64,000 bases of DNA from Sternotherus odoratus (lineage: Eukaryota > Chordata > Testudines > Kinosternidae). The position numbers were made by a program, and so were the translations under genes. The notes beneath the pieces were generated by a model. It was given only the letters and a program-made list of their open reading frames with translations. It was not told the origin of the DNA and ran no database searches. This document shows positions 36,783 to 48,874 of this stretch, piece by piece. Each line of letters starts with the position of its first letter. Position 1 is the stretch's first letter. Location of the stretch: NCBI GenBank assembly GCA_032164245.1, contig JAVMKO010000146.1, positions 1 to 64,000 of the forward strand, read 5' to 3'.

Positions 36783-37826
36783 GCGAAACGGGAATGTTCT
36801 AAAACAGTAAAGAAGTCAATGAATATGTAACTAATTTTATTCCACCGATAAACAGTATTTATTGTGTCAAACTTTTTTAGTTCATGAAAAGAATGCAGGG
36901 AACATCCCAGTGGCGACCCAGATGTAGTGGAACTTGGCTCTGCCACATCCCCATCCCCATCTCCCCCCTAGGAACTAGCACAGGAAGCAGCAAAGTTCCC
37001 CTGTGCAGAAGGAACTCTCCACTGGCTGTCTCCAACCACTCTAAAGGGACTTGCACCAGTAAGTGAAAGGCACCGTACATAGAGGATCAGAGATCTAGAT
37101 GATTGTTTTTGTAGATAGAAGCTTTACAACTCAGTAAAATTACAAGTTTAAGAACACACCAGTGTATTCATTTATTTAAAAACAATGGGAGGATGCGCAA
37201 TAAAAGACTTCAAGTACATTGTTCGCTGTAAACTGGTGAGCAGGATTGAAAGTTCAGTGGCTGCTGTGAGAAGAACAAAACAAAGGATTTCTTGTACCCC
37301 TATCACCCGTGGCAGCTTCATTAGCTAGTCTGCAACAAAATGTTCTTTTAGCAGCCCCTTATTAATTGTTATTGAGATTCATATTCCAGCTCTTAGAATA
37401 CAACTAACTAGCACCTTGCAACGAGGACATCAACACACCGAAGACTTGCCTGGTTATAAGTGCAATGAGCAGCTCCACCGCTTTTGCTCCCAAACCAGAT
37501 ACAACTTTTGTCAATCACACCTGTAGTCCAATCGGTCCCACTGCTTCAATCTTCTGCAGATTGCAGGACAGCTGTATCCACCTGACGTGCCTCTCATACA
37601 CTCTGGAGGATCCAAGGCCAAGGCATAGCTAGCTTTCTTGAAACAGGAAACTTTTTCTGGACAAAAAGAAGTCAACCTATTGTAATCATATTATATATTA
37701 CAGGCTGAAAATCTGTTCCTAACTTCCACCGTGTAACAAAAAGGTAAAACAATAGAGTAAGAATGCAGGTTGCAGTCCTAAAATTGATGTTCCAGATTTA
37801 CAAAGAAAGTCAATATCCCTGAAATT
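36783..37826 (-). other. 3' UTR and spacer downstream of the borealin-like gene
   Basis: AT-rich sequence without open frames. AATAAA-type signals on the minus strand occur as TTTATT at about 37170-37175 and again near 36854, either of which could end the borealin transcript. Confidence 0.4.
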
Positions 37827-40800
37827 TCATCTTTGGGTGTTCGCGTTGCTGCATGCTTGTGCAAGACGAACCTAAAAAGGAGAAAGATTAACCAATAACC
37901 ATTGTAATGAACACATGCTGCCATATCCTAAAGAAGGGGTGGGCAAACTACGGACCGGGGGCCGCATCCAGCTCTCCAGATGTTTTAATCCGGCCCTTAA
38001 GCTCCCTCCAGGGAGCGGGTCCAGGGCTTGCTCTGCTCCAGTGCTCCAGCCGGGAGCTTGCCCCACTCCGCGCAGCTCCTGGAAGCAGCAGCATGCCCCT
38101 CTTCCAGCTCCTGTGCGTAGAGATAGCCAGGGGGCTCTGCATGCTAGGTCCACCCCAAGTGCTGCCCCCACAACTCCTATTGGCCAGGAACCGCAGTGAA
38201 TGGGAGCTGCAGAGGTGGCACCTGAAAACGGGCAGCACACAGAGCACAGAGTTGCTTGGCCGCGCTTCCACATAGGACATAATGGGGGACATGCTGCTGC
38301 TTCTGGGAGCTGCTTGAGGTAAGTGCCACCCAGAGCCTGCACCCTTGACCCCCTCCCATGCCCCAACCCCCTGCCCCAGCCCTGATAGCGCTCCTGATCA
38401 CGAACCCCTTGGTGCCAGCCCAGAACACCCTCCAGGCACCCCCAACCCCTCATTCCCAGCCCCACTCCATAGCCCGCAACCCCAGCTAGGGCCCTCAGCC
38501 ACTCCTTCACCCCAACCCCCAATTTTGCAAGCATTCATGGCCCACTATACAATTTCCATACACAGATGTGGACCTCTGGCCAAAACATTTGCCCAACCCT
38601 GTCCTAAAGCCACCTACACTGGAAAAAACAGAGGGCATGTTCACCCTTGAGTTAAATCCTAAGTACTACGGGTAGCTCTCTCCCACTACGGAAAGCACTG
38701 TTTGTATTCAGACCACTTGAGTTAAGCCCCAAGTCTGTGTATTTTCCCAACTAGCTGAACAGACCCACAACGTGTAAAACCATATTTTCTGGGTGTGCCA
38801 AGATCCAGGCAGAGCTGAGAGGAAAAGAATTTAAGAAGAGAGATGACTGGCAGAGTCTAATGGAAACTGATGGCCCGTTAACTTAACTACAGGGACAATA
38901 GCAATGCTAGGCACCACCACAAACTAGTTGCAATTCCTAGCCAAGTATATATTGACTTACTGATAACTTCTTCATAATTCCCAGGGTCTCTGGATTGAGA
39001 GAACCCCTATTCCTTTTGGTCAGTTCACTGGCTGCTAAACGAATGCTCTGTACAGAAAAGACCATAAATCTCAGTTACCGTTCAGCTGTCAGACTGGTAC
39101 ATGTGAGTTTGCATGTGAAATCAGTGAAAGAGCCAGATTGAAGCATGTGGATTATAAATTAGAAAGATTGACAGATCATTCTATTTAAGAGCAGGAACCA
39201 TGTTCTGCTTTTATAGCTAGCGATGGACCCGCTGTCCTGGGAACAGCAGAAGGTTACTGATAAAACAGGACAGTTACAAAGAGGACCAGATGCGGCATCA
39301 GACCACAGACTCATCTCACACCTTTTCTGTATTGCACCGTGGCACATATTGCTATCAGCCATTACTTGAAATTGCATTTGGTGCACTTCAAAACCCACTG
39401 AAATATTTCCTACATTTTCAATAACTTTCTGCTTTACCTCCCCTCCTCCGACAGGGACTGTAATGATGACATCATTGCTGTTCGCAAGAGGGCTGCCGTT
39501 TGCAGAGACTAGGTAAACATGCTCATGTGTTGCTGGGGTGCGTAGACCTGGTGTCTTGAAAATCCTGAAAGACATTCCCAAGTTATTGCTGAATAACTTT
39601 ATTCCAGCCAATTCAAATGATCAGAAGCACATTTCCTGAGATTCTCCCCAACTACAGATTTCAAACATCTCATTTTCAAGGGAAACTGAAGGTTGGAGAA
39701 AAATGTGTAACTTAAAGCATGAAACCAATAGAGCTTGTCAGAAACCAACCGAACTGACAAAAAACCTCTGATTAAACTAGGGCATGATTTATCATATCTG
39801 CTTTTTGCTAGTTCTGACCTCCATCTATCCTCTTCTATGAGCCTATAGGTTTCTGGCTCTAAGTCCATCGAAATTCTGAGGCCAAAACCCAAGGCAATTA
39901 AGTGATGTGTTGTAGTCGTCTTAATATTCCATATTTTACAATTTGGAGAAGACATTTGACATATTTAGGCCGACATTTCAAAAGCAGACTCTGGCTTTAG
40001 TTGCACAGCTCCGGGGCCTTTTTAAAAACTCAGTGTTATATTAGCTCTCCTCCTCTCATCAGATACGGAGGCTGTTTTAAGAAATAGGTTACAAACCACA
40101 GTTAGTATTTTTGCACGTATCAGATGCACATGTTTGAACAATGGGAAAAGGAGAGGGAGAAGGGACAGAGTAGAGATAGTTCAAACAAAGAGACCACAAT
40201 TTTGCAGATTGCACAGTACAAGGCTGAGCACATAAGCCACGCACAAATGAATACGGAGTCATAAAGTCTCCAATTTTAATGCTGGCTCTGCTGGTGACAC
40301 TTTACTAACAGTGGTCAAACAATCTCACTTCTCTTCCTCAGTAATCTCATCCTTAACATTTCAGGGCTGTGAAGGTTAGTCAATATTTCTCCAGCACTTT
40401 GAATATGTGAAGTGTTATACTATGGGTCTTACAACATGCATCAGATATGAACAGCCACTGCCATGGGGCAGAATGGTAACAAGCTAATCTATATCACAAC
40501 TGTTCTGTCTTATCTCATGCAGACTAATGGCAAGACACACTAGATGCCTTGATGGCAAATGCTGATATTTGAGAGAGACGTTTTGCAGGATACTATAAAT
40601 AGTTACGTGGCTTTGCTAATTAATGCACACTCACCTGGAATCAAACTTAGAGGTGGCAGTAGAGGTCCTTCCCCCCGTGCAGGCATCAGCGACTCGGCCA
40701 AGGGCTGGAGTGACAAAGTTATTTTTGCTTGACCTGCTCAAGGAAAGTGGCAGTGATAAGATGATGCCCTCTTAAAAGATCAGTTTAGCGGGTGCTTCTC

Positions 40801-41070
40801 AGTTCTGAGCATCTGTTTTATTAGTTAGAAAAGCTGAGAACAATGTGAGGGTATTTGGAAACTAGAAGTTTCTCCTGATTTCAAGTGATACCTCTTGACC
40901 TGGCAGCAAAGACTGCAGTTTTGCATTTCTGATCTCCCCTTTCCATCCCCACATTGAAGAAGGGGGATTCACACCACTCCAGACTCTTACCTTTTACTGA
41001 TGCGTCTCACTCTTGCTGACGGAGCTCTTCTGCTCTTAGAAACTGGCACTTTTTGGGTTGATATCTTCAC
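37827..41070 (-). CDS. CDCA8/CDCA9: Borealin-family protein, C-terminal five exons
   Basis: Borealin is the chromosomal passenger complex subunit that, with survivin and INCENP, targets Aurora B to centromeres. Exons run 41070-40991 ([14 protein letters not shown]...), 40733-40635 ([13 protein letters not shown]...TSKFDS), 39564-39438 ([27 protein letters not shown]), 39047-38961 ([13 protein letters not shown]...IMKKLS) and 37871-37827 ([14 protein letters not shown], stop). All junctions are GT-AG and phases agree exactly: 80, 99, 127, 87 and 45 bp. Order and motifs match the human borealin C-terminal half, including the F-TPGLRTP and VPVGGGE blocks and the C-terminal dimerisation segment. 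Divergence from human CDCA8 leaves open whether this is CDCA8 or the second vertebrate paralogue CDCA9. The N-terminal INCENP/survivin-binding exons were not found between 41071 and the CpG island. The frames are intact. Confidence 0.85.
37934..38601. mobile_element. Nonautonomous hAT transposon with 8-bp target duplication
   Basis: The element starts AAGGGGTGGGCAAACTACGG and ends TTTGCCCAACCCTG, imperfect inverted repeats of CAGGGGTGGGCAAA type. It is flanked by an exact 8-bp duplication TCCTAAAG (37926-37933 and 38602-38609), as expected of hAT insertion. The 668-bp interior is GC-rich and noncoding. It lies in the last intron of the borealin-like gene. I recognise the type as widespread in turtles and some other reptiles. 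Confidence 0.92.
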
Positions 41071-41819
41071 CTGGAACACACAGAACTCATGAATTATTTA
41101 CTGTTTCATGATCAAACCACAGCTCACCTCCAGTTCTGAAGAAGTGTCTCATAACTGAACTAACACTGGTAACAGGAACTGAAGAACAAGACTCACTGTT
41201 CCCCTTCTCAGATGATCAAAACGGTGGAAAACCTGTCCTGTTTGAGTCTTGGCTTTATCATAGCCGAGAGCTAAGCTAGGGAGGACACAGGGATGGGTGC
41301 AGAATTCTTTTCCCTAGAGATCGAAGTTCCTAGAGGTAGTTGGAGCAGGTCTTGGGTAAAGAGAATTCTGCTCCCAGAACATGATGGAAGTTGAACATGC
41401 GATTGAAAAGAAAAGGGAGATCAAATGTTTCTTTGCACTTTCAGAAGTAGCAGGGTTCTACCTCATAACACAATCTAGCGAAGGCTCCCACCCAGCATGT
41501 GGACTCGGATCTCAAGACAAAGAGAATTCAGGCGAGGAAGCCAAGGGGGAAACTACAGTCGGAGAGAGGCAAACTATGAAAATACCCTGAAGTCTCCGCA
41601 CAGCTGGCGGTTTTACACATTTCCCCCTTTCAAAAGAAATTCTCTCCCCAGTGTGTGGTCTCCCCCACAGAAACAACCTAACCCGACCCGTCCCCCCCCA
41701 TGCGCCCCCAGGTCCCTCCCCCTCCCTCCTCCTCAGGTCCCCCTCCCCCCACACCACCCACATCCCTCCCCCCGCCCCCGACATCCCTCCAACGCCCTCC
41801 TCCTCAGGTCCCCCTCCCC
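41071..41819. other. Spacer upstream of the borealin exons, no exon recognised
   Basis: I searched the minus strand here for the missing N-terminal borealin exons (basic start, coiled-coil KDFDREVE-like block) and saw none. After 41640 the sequence becomes C-rich and of low complexity. Confidence 0.5.
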
Positions 41820-42250
41820 TCAGGGGACGGGGGGGTTGGGGAGGGGAGGGGAGGGGAGGGGGTCCTGGGGGCGGAGGGGTCTCTGGAGGGGGGAGTTATG
41901 GGACTGGGGGGGGTTGGGGAAGGGAGGGGGTCCTGGGGGCGGAGGGGTCTCTGGAGGGGGTAGTCAGGGGACGGGGGGGTTGGGTAGGGGAGGGGTCCTG
42001 GGGTGGAGGGGTCTCTGGAGGGGGTAGTCAGGGGACGGGGGGGTTGGGTAGGGGAGGGGTCCTGGGGGTGGAGGGGTCTCTGGAGGGGGTAATCAGGGGA
42101 CGGGGGGGTTGGGTAGGGGAGGGGGTCCTGGGGCGGGGGGGTCTCTGGAGGGGGTAGTCAGGGGACGGGGGGGTTGGGGAGGGGGGGGTCCTGGGGCGGG
42201 GGGGTCTCTGGAGGGGGTGGTCAGGGGACAAGGAACAGGGGGATTTGAGG
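41820..42250. repeat. G-rich minisatellite, about six units of 62-69 bp
   Basis: Copies share GGGTCCTGGGGGCGGAGGGG, TCTCTGGAGGGGGTAGTCAG and GGGACGGGGGGGTTGGG. TCTCTGG recurs near 41879, 41948, 42012, 42077, 42142 and 42204. Confidence 0.88.
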
Positions 42251-42479
42251 GGGGGATTCTGAAGGGGGACAGTCGGGGCGGGAAGCGCGGGGGGGGTTGG
42301 ATGGGGGGCAGGGGCTTCCCTCCCCCTACTGGCATCCTCCGCGCCCCTCTGCCCTATGGGTGCCCCCCGCCCCATTCCCTTCTGGGGCCCGTCGTCCCAC
42401 TGATGCTCCCCCGCCCCGCCCCGCCCCGCCCCGCCCCTTGGTGCCCGGATCGGGCCCGACATGGAGGCGGGGCGGGACC

Positions 42480-42801
42480 GTTCTAAGGGGGGGGGAGGCG
42501 GTGTTCCGAAGGGGGCGGGGCCCCAACAGGGCGGTGCAGGGTGACGTTCGGAAGGGGGCGGGGCCCCAACAGAGCTGTGCAGGGTGACGTTCGGAAGGGG
42601 GCGGGGCCCCAACAGCGCTGTGCAGGGTGACGTTCGGAAGGGGGCGGGGCCCCAACAGGGCGCTGCAGGCCCGTTGCTAGGGCCGCGCTGGGGCCAATAA
42701 CAGCGGTCTCGGGCGCGGCGCCTGCGCAGAGGGGGGCGGCGCGGTGCATGCCGGGAGGGGGTCGGAGCGCGCGCTGGCTCGGCCGTTGCTGAGGGGCCGC
42801 C
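42480..42801 (+). promoter_or_regulatory. TRAF3IP1 CpG-island promoter with tandem regulatory repeat
   Basis: Four copies of a 43-bp unit start at 42508, 42551, 42594 and 42637. Each carries a GC box (GGGGCGGGGCC), a CRE-like GTGACGTTC and an ETS-like TCGGAAGG. Downstream lie a CCAAT box (42694-42698), an X-box-like half site CCGTTGCTAGGGC (about 42671-42683), an NRF1-like GCGCCTGCGCAG (42718-42729) and a Kozak-type GCCGCCATG at the start codon. RFX control is known for intraflagellar transport genes. The borealin-like gene runs away from this island, which would suit a divergent promoter, but no borealin first exon is seen. Confidence 0.65.
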
Positions 42802-42975
42802 ATGCACGCGGCCGTGGCGCGGCGCGCGATCCGCAAACCGCCCCGCCCCTCCCCGAGAGGCTGCTCAGCAACCGCCCGTCCGCTCCCCGCGCGACGTGAT
42901 CGGCGAGGTGAGGCGGGGCCGGATCCGCGTCCCCCCGTTGCTCGGCGCGGCGGGGCGGAGACCCCCGGGAGACGA

Positions 42976-43117
42976 CCCCCCCCGCGAGTGTGCGCTGCCC
43001 CCCCCGCGAGTGTGCGCGGCCCCCCCCCCGTGAGTGTGCGCGGCCCCCCCCCGTGAGTGTGCGCGGCCCCCCCCCCGTGAGTGTGCGCTGCCCCCCCCCC
43101 CGCGAGTGTGCGCTGCC
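42976..43117 (+). repeat. 23-bp minisatellite carrying splice-donor-like motifs
   Basis: Six units of CCCCCCCC plus CG(C/T)GAGTGTGCGC(G/T)G follow TRAF3IP1 exon 1. Three contain a full GTGAGT donor core (about 43030, 43053 and 43077); the other three read GCGAGT. Confidence 0.85.
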
Positions 43118-43204
43118 CCCTGTCTCTCCTCCCCCAGCGCCTCGCGCCCAGGGGGGGGGTTAGAGGGGAGGGCTCTGGGTGCCCGGGGGAGGGGGGGGGG
43201 TCTG

Positions 43205-43515
43205 GTTCCAGGATGAGAGACAAAATGGGCGAGGTAGTATCTTTTATTGGACCAACTTCTGTTGGTAGAAGGCACAAGCTTTGGAGCTTCCTCAGGTCAG
43301 GAGAAGGTAACTAGAGTATCCAGGCTACACCGTCCTCTTCATTTCCTACAATATATGTGAACCTTTTATGCTTAATAATTTGCACTACTTTGTTAGCTGT
43401 GACACTCTGGTTACCATCTCCAGACCTGAGAAGGGCTCTCTGAAGCTCAAAAGCTTCTCCCCTCCACCAAGTGAAGTTGGTCTAATTTATTATTTCACCC
43501 ACCTTTTCTCTCTCA
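43205..43515. mobile_element. Foldback DNA transposon in TRAF3IP1 intron
   Basis: The left arm has TTATTGGACCAACTTCTGTT, AAGCTTTGGAGCTTCCTCAG and GAGAAGGTAACTAGAGT. The right arm is its inverse: CACTCTGGTTACCATCTCC, GAGAAGGGCTCTCTGAAGCT and CAAGTGAAGTTGGTC. The two arms flank a short AT-rich centre. It is noncoding and of a type common in reptile genomes. Confidence 0.75.
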
Positions 43516-43964
43516 TAAATTTTTTTTGGAGTTTTAAAAACATTGGAACTTCATATTTTAATTTTGGATTACGATAACTATCTTATCAAAATGCTTTTTT
43601 CTAAAATGAAAATGCTTTGTAATAAGGGATAATTTCATATAGAAAAGTTTCTGTAAATATGCTACAAATCAGAGTTTAAATAGACTTTTAACAATGTATA
43701 ACATTATTTTTTCCCCCAGGATAAAGATGCCAAAATCCGCTTTCTCCAAAAGGCTATTGATGTTGTCATAATGGTAATAGGGGAGCCATTGTCAGTGAAG
43801 CCGGCGCGAATTGTAGCTGGACATGAACCAGAAAAAACTAATGAGTTTCTCCAAGCACTTGGAAAATGTTGTCTCAATAAGGTATGATCATATTGTCAGT
43901 GGTTTACATGACTTATTCCCAACCTTTTCAGTCCTGCGGGTATTGGTTAAACAGAACCAATATG

Positions 43965-46900
43965 TGATTCATCGACTTCAAGACCAGAAGGGGCCACAAC
44001 CCTCCATTCTTCGCCTACCAGACTGTGGCGGGGAGCTCAAGGCTTTGCCCTATGGTGGGGCTGGGGCTTCTGTCAGAGACAACTGGTGCCTGCTGAGAGG
44101 GGGGGCAAACAATTTAAATATTTGCCCTCTCCCCAACAGCTTGAGTAATACCCCCAGGCACACCTCCTGTCTTCCCCTCCTTGGAGTGGCTCTCCCTGCA
44201 GCTCTCACCTGCTGGCGGCTGCCTCTACCCAAGGCTCAGCTCCCAGCTTGCTGGCTCCAGCAGCTACCGTGTAGGTACCAGCGGCACCATGTGACTGAGT
44301 GGGGCAGCAACCCCTGACAAAAATTAGGGGGAGGATGTGACCCCATGTGTCCCCTTCCCACATTGCCTCTGGCTTCTGCCCAATGGGTTGGTCTCAGGGC
44401 TTCAGTCCCATGGGGTATACGTGCCATGGCTCAGGGCTTCAGCGGGAGTGGGGCAGGCACCTTCTGTGGGTCTGAACCTCCGAGACCCCTCTCTCCGCAG
44501 GGCTGAACCACTGAGGTTTGGGCAGGTGCCTCCCACAAGGCTGAAGCCCTGAGACCCCCTTCCCTGCAGGGCTGAAGCCCCAAGCCCCAGCAGGTGCATC
44601 CCATGGGGCTGAAGCCCTGAGCCCCAGCAGGCACTTGAACTTCTGAAGATTGTCATATGTGGGTTGGAAGCTCCATAAGTTTGACTACCCAGATCTAGTC
44701 TGACCTCCTACACAGCATAGGCCATGGAACCTCACCTACTAACTTCTGTAAAAGGCACTTAACTTCTGGCTGAGTTACTGACATCCTCAAATCATGGTTT
44801 AAAAACTTAAAAATACAGAGAATCCACCATTTACTCTAATTCAAACCAGCCAGTGAGCCTGCAGAGGGTGGCCAAAAAACCCTGGGTCTCTGCGCTGGGA
44901 CAAAATTCATTCCCAACCCCAAATATGGCGATCAGTTAGTCACTGAGCATGTTGGCGAGACTCAACAACCAGACTCCTGGAAAGAATTATCTGTAGCAAC
45001 TCAGAATCCTCCCTATCTAGTGTTCCATTTATGGAGATCAATGCTAATAGCAGTCGTGGATGGGCTTGATGCCATTGTAGGCAATCAGACCATCTCCTCT
45101 GTAACTACCAAGCTCTGTCTTGAAACAAATTGTTTTTTGCTCCCCACTATTTCCCTTGGAAGGCTGTTCCAGAATTTCACTCCCGATGGTTAGAACCTTT
45201 GTGTAATTTCAAGCCTAAACTTCGCCAATTTATATCTATTTGTTTTTACCTCAGCATTGTCCCTTAATTTAAATAACTCCTCTCCCTCCCTAGTATTTAT
45301 TCCTCTGATTTATTTAGAGAGCAGTCATATTTCCCCGCAGCCTTCGTTCGGTTATGGTAAACCAGTCCAAGGTCCTTAAGTCTCCTCTTGTAAGGTAGGT
45401 TTTCCATTCCAGAATTCCACACTGTTCCAAAAGAAGTCTCACCAATGCCCAGTGTCATGGCAATGACACTTCTTTATCTCTAGGTCAAGTGCATCCTAGG
45501 ATTGCATTAGACTTTTTCACAGCTGCGTCATATTGGTGGCTCATAGTTATCCTGTAATTGACTAATATACCTCCGTCTTTCTCCTCTTCTGTTGAGAACC
45601 AGAATTTTTGCTATAAGCTGTGGATTTATTAGTCTCTAAGCGCATGACCTTTCACTTTGCACTATTCAATTTCATCCCATTTCTATTACTCCCAGTTTTC
45701 AAGGTCATCCAGATTTTCTTTTTTTGATATTCCAGTCCTCCTCTTTATTGGCCATACCTCCCAACTTCGTGTCATCTGCAAATTTCATTAGCACACTCCT
45801 ACTTGTGCCAAGGTCATTAATAAAATGTTAAATAAGATTGGTCCCCAGACTGATCCCTGAGGAACTCTACTAGTAATCTCCCTCCAGTTTAACAGTTTAT
45901 CTTTCAGGATGACTGGTTATAGTCTCCTATTAATGAGTTTGATTCCTGTATTAATCCCCATTTTCTCTAATTAAACTAATTTCTCATGTGCAACTGTATC
46001 AATATCTTACTGAAATTCAGGTAGATGAGATCTACTGCATTATTTTTGTCTAGAGAATCAGTTATCTTCACCAAGAAAGAGTTCAGGTTGGACTGGCGTG
46101 TTCAACCTTTTGTAAAACCATGTTGTATATTATCTCAGTTACCACTTACCTGTGTGCCCTTAACTGCTTTCTCTTTCAAAATTTGTTCCAAGATCTTGCA
46201 TACAATTTAGGTCCAACTAATGGTTTGTAATTTCCTGGATTACCTTTTCCGACTTTCTTAAGTATAGGTACTATATTAGCAATTCTTCAGTCGTAGCGTA
46301 GGACTCCCGAGTTTATGGATTCATTAAAAACCCTTGCTATTGGGCTTGCAATTTCACGTGCCAGTTCCTTTAAAAATCTTCGATGGAGATTATCCAGGCC
46401 CCATGGATTTGGTCCTGCTAAGATGTTTCAATTTAACTTTCACCTAGGAAATGGTGATTTCTACTTCCATATCCTCATTTCCAGTACTGATCCTGCCACT
46501 CTCCCCAAGCTCCTCATTGGTCCTATCAAAAACTGAGGCAATGTATTCGTTTGTGTTAGGCCTTTCCTAGATTGGCTGTAATCTCCACCCCATCCTCAGT
46601 GTTAAGAAATCACACTTCTTTCCTTGTTTTCTTTGTATTTATAAGAAAATATAAATATTTTTCTTAAATATTTAATTTTTAAATTTTTAAAATTTAAATA
46701 AATAATTTAAAGATTATTTAATATTGTAATATTAAATCTTTTACTATTGGTTTTAATTTCCCTTTCAAGTTCCGACTCTGCTTGGCTTTTGGCAATTCTT
46801 ACTTTTCCTACACGTTCTGACTTCCAAGAGGAATCTTTCCTTGCGGATCCATCCTTTCTATTCCGCATAGGCAGGCTGTCTGCTTAATAACTGGTTTGAG

Positions 46901-47090
46901 ATGCTGGTCCATCCAGTTTGGTCTGCATAGTTCCCTCAACTTTGAGTTAAAGTGCTTCCCAACCTCTTCTATATTCAAATCCTTGGGTTAGTCACTGTAG
47001 TCCTCTTCTACAACTAAGTCCCTTAATCTTTTTTTTAGTTTGCCCTTTTGAGATCAAGGACCCTAGTAGTTTATCCTTCTATTTACTTTA
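43965..47090 (-). mobile_element. CR1 LINE, antisense, interrupted
   Basis: The plus strand shows the complement of CR1 ORF2 and its 3' end. Examples are TCATCTGCAAATTTCATTAG (about 45772), GACTGATCCCTGAGGAACTC (about 45848), GGTAGATGAGATCTACTGCA (about 46021) and ACCATGTTGTATATTATCTC. These are the antisense of the CR1 reverse-transcriptase region. Minus-strand translation near 46700-46800 still resembles CR1 (KAKQ..., ...KGK-K). The copy carries many stops and indels. A 3' tail fragment GATTCATCGACTTCAAGACC (about 43967) is separated from TCTAGTCTGACCTCCTACAC (about 44694) by a 0.7-kb GC-rich insertion of CCCATGGGGCTGAAGCCC-type repeats. It lies in the TRAF3IP1 intron after exon 3. Confidence 0.85.
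44005..44690. repeat. Insertion with GGGCTTCAGCCC-type internal repeats
   Basis: A GC-richer block inside the CR1 copy. From about 44395 to 44640 it repeats variants of CTCAGGGCTTCAGCCCCATG with spacing of roughly 30-60 bp. This is probably a DNA transposon or satellite-bearing insert; its exact ends were not determined. Confidence 0.5.
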
Positions 47091-47949
47091 AACTGAATCA
47101 TAGATATGACAAACTATATGGAAACTCATCCACCATTTGTGTTTACTCAATATATGAATTGTATTGTTGTGTTAACTGCAGTATAACATAACTAAAAATA
47201 CAGATGGCCTGATCTTTAACTGATGTAAAGCAGTGTAACTCCATGGAAATCAGTGGAACTGTTTACATAAATTGAGGATCTGTCCCATAAACTTTGCCAG
47301 TATCACCACCATATTAGGTGAACATGGAATACTCTTTGGTTTAATTACAACAGAATCCACAAGCATTTTCTTAGTAGGAATTTCCAGATTTTCAGTGTAC
47401 TTGAATATTGGACCATTTATGCACCTAAATGAGTTGATGAGAATATATGTAGGTACTTATTTTTCAAAGTTTTAAAATCACAAATGGAGGTTCTTACTGT
47501 AAAGAAGCCACTCTTTCCTCCAAGTGTACAAAAAAGTGGCCGTGGAGACGTTAGATCCCTTGTCTTAGTAACCTTGGAAACTCATCGGTTTTAAAACAGC
47601 TGTTGCCTTTCATATTGCCTGTTGTATTCCTGTTTTTTGCTTATAGTCACCGTGGAGCTTTTGAAATAAGACTAATCTTAAGCGCTTTATCTACTGATGC
47701 CCTCCTTGATCATAGCTTCTGTCTGATCAGTGATCTGAACAAGAACAGATGTACCGGCTTTATTCTCTTGAAGAGTCCTTCCCTTTCATAAAAGAAAATA
47801 CTGTATTAATGGTCCAAAAAACTTGGGGTAATGATAGTGAAGTATTTAAGGACATTATTATAAAATACTGTAGTGCTTAAGGATTTGTGGCAAAGCTTTG
47901 GCCTTGTCCCTGTGGGTACTGCACTTCCAGGCGGTTTGTGCTAGCCTTA
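47091..47949. other. TRAF3IP1 intron sequence, nothing recognised
   Basis: AT-rich unique sequence. No exon, RNA gene or repeat was identified. Confidence 0.5.
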
Positions 47950-48870
47950 GAGGCTCACTGTGATTAGTTAGGGGAGGTAGAAACGGGGGGGGGGGGGGGG
48001 AGCCTGGGCCCACCCTCTACTCCAGGCTCCAGCCCAGGGACCCGAATAGTATCAGCTAATATGGCTGACCTCTTAGGCACCAAACACAATACAATTCCCT
48101 GGGTTACTTCCCCATAGCAGTCCCCCCGCTTCTTCAAACTTCTCTTCACCTTTACCTCAAGTCTCCTTCCGTGCGTATATGTTGTCTACCACTCATCTAC
48201 CACTCAATCTCGCCAACAGCACAACCTCCTCTCTCAGCTCCTGACATCCACACCCACCTGACTAACTAGGAGGGTTTCTAACTGGTTTCAGCCAGTCCCT
48301 GATTGGCTTCAGGTGTCCCAATCAGGCTAGCTATTTCTACTGCCTTCTAGAATCTTCTTAATTGGCCCCAGGTGTCTTGATTGGCCTGGAGTTGTACTGT
48401 AAAGTTGTACTGTAGCCTATGTTCTAATCTCTTTTCTTTATTAAATCTTGTTAGTTATAAAAAGCGTTTGGTTTATTTCCCTTAAGGGTTTCTCTGCTTC
48501 CAGACAGGGAAGAGAGGAGGGAGGGAGGGGAGTAGGTAAAAGGACCAGCTCAGGGTAGGAGTTGAGAAGCGGAGTGTGTCTCTACCTTCAGCCGAGAAGG
48601 GGGAGGGGGGAGGGGAAACAGCATCCAAGTGTCTGGCTGTCAGGGAGGGAGACAGAGTTAGGATTTTGGGGAGTCTGAGTACCCCACTCCAGGGCCTTGG
48701 AGATTTACTCAGATGGTGACAGCCGGGGGTCCCCAAGTTCCCAGCTGGGAAAGTGTGGGAGTCTGGGGGTGTAGAGAATTAACTTAAGCTGGGGAGCAGT
48801 TAAAGTTAGTTGGTCTGGCATTCAAGAGTCCCCTTCTCTGTACTCAAGAGCTCAGAAACTGGGTAGCACA
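47950..48870. mobile_element. LTR-element-like sequence
   Basis: GGAGCCTGGGCCCACCCTCT, TAATATGGCTGACCTCTTAG and the paired AATTGGCCCCAGGTGTCTTG/GATTGGC phrases resemble long-terminal-repeat sequence of reptile retrotransposons. A TTTATTAAATCTTG (about 48438) could be its poly(A) region. A G16 run sits at 47985-48000. Coding sequence is absent and boundaries are uncertain. Confidence 0.45.
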
Positions 48871-48874
48871 CTCC

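Noticed and set aside
41381..41590. Plus-strand 69-codon frame starting MMEVEHAIEKK
   Set aside because: No splice context, no homology recognised, and it runs into C-rich low-complexity sequence.
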